A DNA stretch of 64,000 bases, taken from Erodium maritimum (lineage: Eukaryota; Streptophyta; Magnoliopsida; Geraniales; Geraniaceae). The notes under the pieces are model-generated. The model did no database searches, was not told the DNA's origin, and was given only the letters and a program-made list of their open reading frames with translations. This document shows, piece by piece, positions 20,748-30,413 of this stretch. Location of the stretch: NCBI GenBank assembly GCA_963921825.1, contig OY997590.1:43417039-43481038 (forward strand), in the 5' to 3' direction. Each line of letters begins with the position of its first letter. Position 1 is the first letter of the stretch. The position numbers and the translations under genes are program-made.

Positions 20748-22961
20748 ATGGTTAGTGGTGGCGATAAGGGCGAGTCTTTCCAAGTGGAGCAGTACGAGGA
20801 AGGGGGAGCTAACAAGGATTTCGATGACGATGGTCGGCCGAGGAGGACAGGGACATGGGTGACGGCCAGTGCCCATATCATCACTGCTGTGATTGGGTCG
20901 GGGGTGTTGGCTCTCGCAGGGGCCATAGCGCAGCTGGGATGGGCGGCTGGACCTCCCGTTCTTCTTATCTTCGCCGCCATCACCTACTTCACTTCCACTC
21001 TTCTGGCCGACTGTTACAGGGCTCCCGACCCCGTCACCGGCAAAAGAAACTACACCTACATGGATGTTGTCAAAGCCCATTTAGGTACATCCATTCACCA
21101 CACAGACATTTTATTGTATACTATTTAATTTAATTTACATCACTTTTTTTTTTTGCAGGAGGTCGGAAAGTTCAGCTATGTGGATTGGCCCAGTATGCAA
21201 ATCTTGTTGGCATCACTATTGGTTACACAATCACAGCCTCTATAAGCATGGTTGCCATTAAGCGGTCCAACTGCTTCCACAAGCACGGGCATGAGGCAGA
21301 ATGCAGTGTCTCCAACTATCCCTACATGGTCATCTTTGCCTGCATACAGCTCGTCCTCAGCCAGATCCCCGATTTCGCCAATCTCTCCTTCCTCTCAATC
21401 CTCGCTGCTGTTATGTCTTTCGCTTACGCCTCCATAGGCCTAGGCCTCTCCATAGCAAAAGTTATTGGTAACATACTCAACACTAGTCAAACTTATTATT
21501 GGTATACAACTGATCACTATAATTCACTCTTATTCATTCATGTAGGTGGACCGGATGGAGGTACAAACATCACAGGTACACAGGTTGGAGTGGATGTCTC
21601 CTCCTCCCAGAAGGTTTGGAAATCATTCCAAGCCATTGGGGACATTGCCTTTGCATACGCCTTCTCCACCGTGCTCGTTGAGATTCAGGCAAGCCAATCA
21701 TACCCTCTTTTTTACTCACTAAAATGGCCTCCTTTGTTTTCTTCTACAACACTACCTAATTGTGATACCTTCAAGATTAGGTTGGTTTGAGTGCATCCCA
21801 ATACATAAAGAATGGTTGAAAACTCATATATAAATTTGACTAACAAGAATCAAACATACATTAAACAACACTAAAATCTGAGACATTTACATGTGACAAC
21901 ATAGAACATGGGTCCAAATTTAGTGGGGACCTGCCTGGTCTAGATGGCCAATTCTGATAGGCTTTAGTGCTCTAGGTGATGATTCCTTGTGGACCATCCC
22001 CCTATTTCTCTAGTTTTGGCCACTCAACATTTTCACTGACGCTTTTTTGTATTCTTTTCTCTTTTCTCGTTTGATTACCGCCTTATTACAAGATTGCCAC
22101 ATCGTCAAGTTGTGGTGCTACTTGTTATCTTCAATTCATTCAATCATGTCCTTCCAATGTAGGACAAGTCATTTGATATCTCATGGTTAGAACATCAAAC
22201 GATCCTGATTTTGAGTCAAATAATATTGCAGGACACAATAAGATCAAACCCACCCGAAAACAAACAGATGAAGAGGGCAAGCGGCATAGGAGTGCTTGTC
22301 ACTACCATTTTCTATGTGCTCTGCGGATGTGTTGGTTATGCTGCATTTGGAAACGATGCACCGGGCAATTTCCTCACTGGATTCGGCTTCTATGAACCGT
22401 TTTGGCTGATAGACTTGGCTAATGTCTGTATAGCTATCCATTTGATCGGTGCCTACCAGGTAACTAAAACCAATTAACATAGGATCATATATCCCTTTTA
22501 CAACATTTCCTTCCCTAACTTGGCATCCACAGGTCTTTGCACAACCCTTGTTCGGGTTCGTTGAGAAATCTTGTAACAATCGCTGGCCTGAAAGCCAGTT
22601 CATTACAGCAGAGTACCCGATCAACATTCCAGGATGCGGTGTCTATAACTTTAACCTCTTCAGGCTAGTGTGGCGAACGCTTTATGTCATCGTAACAGCT
22701 CTGTTTGCCATGATCTTCCCCTTCTTCAACGCCTTCTTGGGGCTTATTGGAGCTGGCTCCTTCTACCCACTCACAGTATACTTTCCTATAGAGATGTACA
22801 TTGCGCGGACAAAGATGCCCAAGTACTCCTTCACGTGGATTTGGATGAAGATACTCAATTGGGTTTGCTTGATCGTGTCCATTGTTGCAGCTGTTGGCTC
22901 CATTCAAGGCCTCTACACCGAGGTCAAGTCCTACAAACCCTTCCAAAATGGCAAGGAATAA
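20748..22961 (+). CDS. AAP: Amino acid permease, AAP family (AAP6/AAP1-like), five exons
   Basis: Proton-coupled amino acid importer of the plasma membrane. My model is exons 20748-21084, 21159-21467, 21546-21688, 22232-22459 and 22533-22961, total 1,446 bp, 481 aa, the usual AAP length; all phases join. Recognisable blocks in order: RRTGTWVTASAHIITAVIGS, KRNYTYMDVV, GRKVQLCGLAQYANLVGITI, GYTITASISMVAIKRSNCFH, KVWKSFQAIGDIAFAYAFST, YVLCGCVGYAAFGNDAPGNF, FYPLTVYFPIEMYIA, ending SYKPFQNGKE. About ten to eleven membrane segments are expected. The start has G at -3 and +4. Introns 1, 2 and 4 are GT-AG; intron 3 (21689-22231) uses a GC donor (CAG/GCAAGC). Intron 2 is 78 bp and open in frame, so retention would add 26 aa. 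Residue 58 is Gly (codon 20919-20921) where relatives have Trp in LSLAWAIAQLGW. An AATAAA lies at 22989. No disrupting stop was seen. Confidence 0.95.
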
Positions 22962-22988
22962 CCTCGCTAGTTTTTTACCGTGTTTTGG

Positions 22989-22994
22989 AATAAA
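22989..22994 (+). terminator. Poly(A) signal of the permease gene
   Basis: AATAAA 28 bp after the stop codon at 22961. Confidence 0.55.
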
Positions 22995-23360
22995 GATATC
23001 TCTCTATATTACTGTCCTGTTATTGCATATGGTTATTTCAGTTGCAATTGCCACGCTAATAGAGATGTTCACATCCATAGCGTGCCAAGAAATTTATGGG
23101 AACTACTCATTATTATTTATAAATTCTAGTTAAAACGAGTTAAGTATATGTTGATAGAAGAAGATCGTGTCTAATCCTCTTTTTACAGAAAAGAAATCAA
23201 ATAGAAACCACCTATTAGCGTAAAAATCGTGTGAACCAATCCAAGCCATCAAATTTAAAAATGGATGGATGAGATGTAATTGAGTTATTGACTTGTCAAC
23301 TAAAAAAAACAGCACTTTTTTGGTAAGTTGTAGGGGCTTTTTGGTAAAATTATCATAATA
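22995..23360. other. Intergenic AT-rich sequence
   Basis: No coding or repeat feature recognised apart from homopolymer runs. Confidence 0.5.
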
Positions 23361-23652
23361 ATTTTTTTTACCAATTCACAAATTTAATTTTTTCCGATTC
23401 GTTTGAAATCCGATTGTCTTCAAACTTGCGTCAATATTTTTGTTTTTTCAAGGGCTTTCTATAAAGATCAGTCATGAATATATTTTGAAGCACGAATTTT
23501 TATTTATTTTGGGGCTGATTTAAAAATATATATATTTGGAGAATTTTTATTAACACTTTACAATAGTTTTATCAAAACTTTACGCTGATTTTATCAAAAC
23601 TGGACACTAGGTTTATCACTTCATTTTTCAAAACTAAACATGATTTAATTTT

Positions 23653-25266
23653 GGGAAAATTTCAATTTAATACCCTGGCAAACATTTATTTGCAATATAA
23701 TACCCTAACTTGTTTTTCTTGCAATATAATACCCTGACAAACATTTATTTTCAGTTTGGTACCCAACGTCATTTTTCCGTTAACTTCACATCCAAAAACT
23801 GTAAAAAGTCCAAAATGCCCCTCAATAACAATAAAATTTTCAACACATGCCATTGATTTTATAAAAATCATTTTTTTAAATTTTCAGTTTTTAAAATTCT
23901 TTTGTTATTATTTATTTTCAACTTCTTTTATTTATATCTAAAATCAATTTTTATTTTTTAAAAACATGTTTTTATTTTTTAAGAATCAGTTTTATTTTAA
24001 AATCAGTTTTTTTTATAAAAATATGTTTTTATATTGAAAAATAGTTTTATCTTCAAAAAAAATTCTTTTAATTTTCTTTCTTTTTTAAATTTTCATATTT
24101 TTTTTGTTTTCGTTCTTCAAACTCAATTTCTCAAACTCAATCTCACCATTTCCCCTTAAAAAATTGATAATCATCCAAACCTCTATTCACATAACCTTCC
24201 CCTTTGTCATTTTTTCCGATGAACTCATTGACCCAATGTCAAAACTTTCTGCAAACTAAATTGGGACAAGAGGCACATGGTTACAATTTGCTACCATTTA
24301 CTTGTCAGTAAATTTTTTTGCAAGAATGTTGACCATGGAATTGAATAGAGCATCGTAGAACATATTTCAATACAATTTGCTACCGTTTACAAATGTTTCT
24401 AAAATATCAATACCATCCTAGAACATCACCAAATTCTGTCCAAAACAATTTGGACGAACATCACCAATCATTGAAGAAAGAACACATGAGATTACAAAAC
24501 AATGAAGAAAATGAGCACAAAACATGACTGAATCACCTACATCACCAACATTACCTAGTTTGTAATCCCAAACCCAAACCTTCAAACTTACCCAAATCCG
24601 TAACTCACATCCCAAACCTTCAAATTTACCCAAATCCAAATCAAACCCAAAATTTGGTGGCGAGGTGAAGGGAGCACTAGCAGATCGAAGGCTACCTCTG
24701 CACAAACGCGATTGAAGGCTTCATCTTCGAGCTCCGACTCCCAACCAACATCCTCAAATCCTGTACCAAGCTCCAAAGCCTCGCTCTTATGACCGGTGAA
24801 GAAGGCACGGACCATGCCGTCGCTGGCTTCCCGTATCGCTCCCCAAGCATTTTGAGAACTCATTGACGTCGTGGTGGAGGGGGCGAGGTCGGAGACGATG
24901 ACGACTAGGGATTGTAATTAAGCGTTCGGAGATGGTGATGGGTATGGATTGTGATGGGGATGATGATGAGCGGAGGGGTCGCGCAGCTGCTTACGATGTT
25001 GTTGTTCAACATCATCAACAAGGTCTGAGGGTTGTGGTTTGGCTGTTAGAAAAGGATTAGGGTTTTAAAAGAACAAAGGGTAATATGGGTATTTTTCAAA
25101 AATATAAGGTCATGTGATCATTTTCCGTCAAAAAATTGACGGAAAGTTAACGTTAGGTATCAAACTGAAAATAAATGTTTGCCAGGGTATTATATTGCAA
25201 GAAAAACAGGTTTGGGTATTATATTGCAAATAAATGTTTGCCAGAATATTGAATTGAAATTTTCCC
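23653..25266. mobile_element. Non-autonomous Mutator-like element with long TIRs and 9-bp TSD
   Basis: The 1,614-bp block starts GGGAAAATTTCAATT and ends AATTGAAATTTTCCC. The inverted repeats extend about 130 bp and include repeated units AAACATTTATTTGCAATATA plus ATACCC. It is flanked by the 9-bp duplication TTTAATTTT (23644-23652 and 25267-25275), the hallmark of Mutator superfamily insertion. No MULE transposase is present. A minus-strand ORF (24588-24863) starting MSSQNAWGAIREASDGMVRA is not recognised and could be captured host sequence. A relative starts at 60531. Confidence 0.85.
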
Positions 25267-27099
25267 TTTAATTTTTCGCGCTTTGTTTGAACTCTGATTG
25301 GCTTCAAACTTGCTTCAGTATCTTTGTTTTTTCAAGGGCTTTCTATCAAGATCAGTGGTGAATATGTTTTAAATCAAGAAAAAAAATTACTTCGAGGATG
25401 ATTTAAAAAGAAATTATATCCGGGGTAATTTTTATCAACACTTTACACTGGTTTTATCAACACTTTACTCTGGTTTTATCAACACTGAACACTAGTTTTA
25501 TCACCTCATTTTCCAAAACCGAACATAATTTTTATCACCTCATCACATGTTTTTTTATCAACACTATGCACTAGTTTTATCAACAATAATGTAATAACCA
25601 CTCCCGGTCAACGCCAGTCAAACCTGCGAAAAACAGGAAAATTTAAAAAATTTAAGACGGACACTTAATGAACCTAAAATGACCCCGAGTGTCATACCGG
25701 ACTTAAGTTGACCCCGTTATTGACCAAAGTGAGTTCCGGGGGACTCAGGGCAACTTTCTGATCAATTTGGGAAAAGTTGACTTTTCGCTGGAAAAGTCAA
25801 CCGAGCGACGTTTTGATCCATTCGAGGACCGTTTTGGATCCAAAAAGCTTAGCCGTTGTCGCAGCGGTCTTAGTTGAGCCGTTTCCTTGTAGCCCGTGAA
25901 GTTTCGTAATTTTTGGGAAAAAGTGCCCGTTCGGGGCCCGAAACAACCGAATTTCGCGAATCTGACTTAAAAATATATAGAAGATATTTTCCAAAAGGTT
26001 TGGGACCCACTTGACACATGTCAAGATAGTTGTGGAAGAGAGTTGAAAGTACCACATTACCCTTTGACTTAAAAATCAAAAACAAGAAGAAGAAAGGGTA
26101 CTTTTGTCATTTTGATGTGTGGTTTGATTTTTAAAACAAAACAAAAGGGGAAGAGAGTGAGATGTTCGACAATTTCAGAATTTAGGAGAGATAAGAGAGA
26201 GAAAAGAAGAGAGAGAAAGGGAAGGAGAGAAAGGAAGAAGAAGGTTGGGTTTTTGGTGATTTCCCGACGATCCGACCGACCGTTCGACTCAATGATTGAA
26301 GATTTCCCAAGTCGTTAATCCACACCCGGATCGAAATTTGGAATTAAATTGGAAAGGTTGTAATTAACGGGTTTTAGGACCTTGAAACGCTAATTATTTG
26401 ACTCGGAAGTCGGAATTCGATTCCGTCAAGTACATTGGGACCCTTGAATTATTCTAAGACCGTAGAAACAAAAACGGGAATTTTTGGAGCCCCGGAAGGG
26501 CATTTACAAAACCCGGGCAGATTCGCCATGTCGGGCGAATCGGGCCTTTGGTCCTTTATCGACAATGTCGAGTAATTGGGAAGGTTTGGAGTGATCGAAA
26601 TTGTTGGGGTTACGTTTGGGCGTTAAGTTTATTAAATTCCAGTTTATTCCTGCGAGTTTAAAGTGCATTAAAATTTGTGTTCCTTTAGATCGTTCTGCGG
26701 ACCGAGGCAAAGGGAAGCTCGGCGAGTGACTGGGATCACGTCGAGGCTTAGTGGAGCACTTTTGGATTTATATACGAGGTAGGGAAAAGTAGCCGGATCT
26801 CGGCCCTGACTAGGGAAAGTTAACAGTAGAAATGCATGTGACACTAGGGTGTCGTGGGCTAAGTAAGTTTATCGAATATTAGAAAAGCATGATACGGGAA
26901 CGTAGCGAATATTGGAAAAGCATGTGACACTTAGTAGTGTCGTAGGAGCAGAGAACTTAGCGTTATTAGAAATACTGGAGGCATATGACCATGCCCGGAG
27001 GTTGTTGTGAAACTGTTGATATTAGGACTGTTGGAGGCATTGGTTATGCCGGAGGTTGTTTGTGTATTATTGTTGATGTCTTTGGTGGCCTTGTGAGCC

Positions 27100-27770
27100 C
27101 GAGTTTTACTGTTGGTGTCTTGGGTGGCCTTGAGTGCCCGTGTGGTTGTTGAACCCGTGTCTTTACCTTTGGTGTTTAGGGTGGCCATGAGTGCCCATGT
27201 GGTTGTTGAACCCGTGTCTTTACCTTTGGTGTTTTGGGTGGCCATGAGTGCCCGTGGGGTTGTTGAACCCGTGTCTTTACCTTTGGTGTTTTGGGTGGCC
27301 ATGAGTGCCCGTGGGGTTGTTGAACCCGTGTCTTTACCTTTGGTGTTTTGGGTGGCCATGAGTGCACGTGGGGTTGTTGAACCCGTGTCTTTACCTTTGG
27401 TGTTTTGGGTGTCCATGAGTGCCCGTGGTGTTGTTGAACCCGTGTCTTTACCTTTGGGGTTTTGGGAGGCCGTGAGTGCCCGTGGGGTTGTTGAACCCGT
27501 GTCTTTATTGGCGGTGTGTCTTGGGAGGCCGTGAGTGCTTGTAGGGTTGTTGAGCCCGTGAGTTACTGTTTGTGTGTCTTGGGAGGCCGTGAGTGCCTGT
27601 GGGGTTGTTGAGCCGTGAGTGACTGTTGGTAGTTTTGAGAGGCCGTGAGTGCCCGTGGGGTTGTTGAGCCCGTGAGTTATTGTTGGTGTATCTTGGGAGG
27701 CCGTGAGTGCCTGTGGGGCTGTTGAGTCCGAGTTTTACTGTTGGTGTCTTTGTGGCCATGAGTGCCTGTG
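27100..27770 (+). repeat. 57-bp minisatellite in solo LTR C
   Basis: About six very similar 57-bp units (for example starts at 27241 and 27298) with GGCCATGAGTGCCCGTGGGG and CCCGTGTCTTTACCTTTGG, followed by more diverged units. The unit is a multiple of three, so it creates long repetitive ORFs on both strands that are not genes. Confidence 0.9.
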
Positions 27771-27849
27771 AGTGTTGAACTTGTGTTGTTACTGGTTGTT
27801 GAACTTGCTTGTGATTGTGTTTGTGATTGTGATTGCGGATCCCGGTAGG

Positions 27850-28240
27850 TTGCAAGAATTCGTTGGCTGGCCTGACCAAGTTTGAGTATCAACGGGTAGC
27901 AAGCATTCTTTGACTTGATTGCAGATCCCGGTAGGTTGCAAGCATTCGTTGGCTGGCCTGACCAAGTTTGAGTATCAACGGGTTGCAAGCATTCTTTGGC
28001 TGGCCTGACACAGTTTGAGTATCAACGGGTTGCAAGCATTCTTTGGCTGGCCTGACACAGTTTGAGTATCAACGGGTTGCAAGCATTCTTTGGCTGGCCT
28101 GACACAGTTTGAGTATCAACAGGTTGCAAGTATTCTTTGGCTGACCTAACATAGTTTGAGTATCAACAGGTTGCAATCATTCTTTGGCTGGCCTGGTCCG
28201 AGTTTGAGTATCACAGGCTGTAAGCATTCTTTGGCTAACC
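27850..28240 (+). repeat. 47-bp minisatellite in solo LTR C
   Basis: About seven units of 47 bp (for example starts at 27981 and 28028) with GCAAGCATTCTTTGGCTGGC and GTTTGAGTATCAACGGGTT. I do not see this array in the B or D LTRs, so it expanded in the C lineage. Confidence 0.88.
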
Positions 28241-29253
28241 TGATCCGTGTTCGTGTGAGTGGGAGAGCTTACTGAGCAGCTGGTATGCGATCCTTTGTGA
28301 TCTTGTTTGGTGTGCGATCCTTTGTGATCTTGTTTGGTGTGCGATCCTTTGTGATCTTGTTTGGTGTTGCGTAGCTTTCGTTTGAGTCCTTGGAAGAGGT
28401 CGTGATCGTTGTGTCGGGTCTACTTTACGTGTCAGGGTGTCGAGTTGGTCAAGGAAGGTAACTGTGGGTGTGTGTTCAGTCGGAGTACTTGGGTTGGGGA
28501 CAGTGATCCCCAGAGTTGAGTTTGTTGTGGGTGTTACCGGCATTGTCTGCTAATTATGTCGTAGTCAGTCTGTTATCTGTGGTGGTGAGCGAACGCTCAC
28601 CCCTAGCTGCTTTTCCTACAGGTACTGATCACATGACGGACTAGGTGAGCTCTCGAAGCTTGTGGAGCTAGGAGCGGAGTCCGGGTTTTTGTCTTTTGTC
28701 CACGTGTTGGGACATATATTTAAGTTGTAAATATTATTTTGATTAATTAAATGGATATTTTAAAGTGTTTATCCAAAACATGTTTCATTGTTTTATTATT
28801 TTAAATGTTCGCGTCCCGAGTTCGGTTTACTGAAATTGGGGCGTGACAAATAAACACTATGTTTATCACTAAACTACATGTGTTTTATCACCACATCACA
28901 TGTTTTTTTATCAACACTAAACTCTAGTTTATCACAGTTATTATCAAATTTGTACACGTTTTTTTATCACCTCATTAATTGTTTTTTTATCACCTTAGTA
29001 CATGTTTTTTTTATTAACATTTAGCACTAGTTAGATACCCCGATATAAAACATTTATTAGTGAAAATTTATCAACATTAAACATTATTTTTATCACCGCT
29101 ATATAACCTTTTATTTTCGTGCTTCAAAATATAACCATGACTCATCTTGATTTAAAGCCGTTGGAAAAAGAAAAATATAGGTCCAACTTTGAAGCTAATC
29201 GGACTTGAAACGAAGCGGGAATGATTAAATTAGTGAATTGTTGAAAAAAAATG

Positions 29254-29600
29254 GACACTTGTCAACATGTCACCATGCTATTACAATTATGCCCTTGCTT
29301 GTGTGAGAAAGGAAGAAAGTGGCGTGAGTTTTTGTTGGAATTGCTGTGATGAAGTGACATTATAGTGAATGTTGAATCTAAATGGTGTATGGCTAGGATT
29401 GATTCACACAGTTTTTAGGATAAGAGGGGTTTCTATTAGATTTCTCCTCCTTTTTACATATGGTAGAACATGATTATCAAGTAATGCACACCACAAATAA
29501 CTTAAAAAGCAAACAATATAACGATGTAGTTCCATTCCATGATTTAAGAAAACCAATCATCCGCCGTCTTCTGCGTCCCTGAACCACCGACGACTTCCGT
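29254..29600. other. Spacer without recognised feature
   Basis: AT-rich single-copy-looking sequence; no ORF or repeat recognised. Confidence 0.4.
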
Positions 29601-30413
29601 CCGTGATGGTCGTAGGTTGTGTTTCATCGTCTTGTCTTTTGTGGACCTCGTCTTGTCCTTGTGGCGTGGTCACGACCCTATGTCGTCCCCTTTCTCCAAC
29701 CTTATCCTCTTCTTTTCCGGCCATCTTCTTCTCTCTATCGGTCGCTCTTTTCTTCTTCTTCTCCGACCGTCTCTTCTTTTTCTCCGGGTGTAATCATGGA
29801 TCGATTTTTTTTGCTACTCCTCCCTCCCGCCCCCTTAACATCATACGGTCCATGTCATCCCAAACCCATCACTCCGCCTTGTCGCTCCCGAACTACCGTG
29901 CCTTATCATCCGTCATCGTCATCCTCCTCTTAGAGGAGCTTTGTCCGCCTGCAACATGCTCCAATTTGCCCGTGGGAGCCAGACGGGGAAGGCCCTATAC
30001 ATCAACCACACCGTCCCATAATACTAGACAATCAAATCTGTCGGTGAGATTCAAGGCCGCTACGACCACCAGTGCTCCAACTCCACTAATCTGGACTTCG
30101 TCGAGCCGAGAATCTCTTGGGCCGGTACAGTGGAAGCCAGACCAGACTTCTCCCAGCGGTGGTAGTAGCCTTCAGGCTTCGTGTACGACAAGATCTGATC
30201 GAGACCTTACCGACAAAGCTTCATTGAATCAGGCGAACCGCATTCCCTACAATAATAGTCAATGCCGACGATTTTCAGGGCCCCGCCATCGGGATCACCG
30301 ATGAGGCCTTCCTTGAATCCTTGCATGCCTCATCTGTCTTTAGACCTGAATCCTCACCTCCACAGCCCAAGCCCTCTCCGACAGTACCAGAGTTGATTAT
30401 TGACCACCGGAGT

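Larger units (their letters stand above)
25590..28848 (+). mobile_element. Solo LTR C (same Gypsy family as B)
   Basis: 3,259 bp from TGTAATAACCACTCCC to TTGGGGCGTGACA with the 5-bp TSD AATAA (25585-25589 and 28849-28853). It aligns with the B LTRs but lacks a piece near 26300 and has two expanded minisatellites. It is inserted in the TTTTATCAACA-rich part of the foldback element. Confidence 0.93.
23361..29253. mobile_element. AT-rich foldback element, split by later insertions
   Basis: The left arm (about 23361-23500) and right arm (about 29110-29253) are inverted copies: AATTCACAAATTTAATT, CGTTTGAAATCCGATTGTC, then ATATTTTGAAGCACGAA on the left, and matching reverse complements on the right. 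Subterminal sequence on both sides is packed with the motif TTTTATCAACAC plus ACTAGT/TACACTGG variants (23545-23640, 25430-25590, 28855-29110). A second direct copy of the left arm lies at about 25268-25400. Exact ends and a TSD were not resolved. No transposase is visible. A Mutator-like element and solo LTR C lie inside. Confidence 0.6.

Noticed and set aside
21689-22231. A transposon insertion as cause of the long permease intron 3
   Set aside because: No inverted ends, poly(A) or TSD found in the 543 bp; length is normal for a plant intron.
27112-27534. 140-aa ORF with a 19-residue repeat (and similar ORFs at 26931-27416, 7270-7524, 12601-12973, 39692-39992)
   Set aside because: Product of the LTR minisatellites, whose unit is a multiple of three; open on both strands and without domains.
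27850-28240. Regularly spaced repeats reminiscent of a CRISPR array
   Set aside because: Units are contiguous with no unique spacers, and the sequence is plant LTR DNA.
29603-30304. 233-aa ORF as a host gene
   Set aside because: Ser/Thr/Pro-rich without domain, and the more coherent frame nearby is a different one; kept only as low-confidence coding-like sequence.
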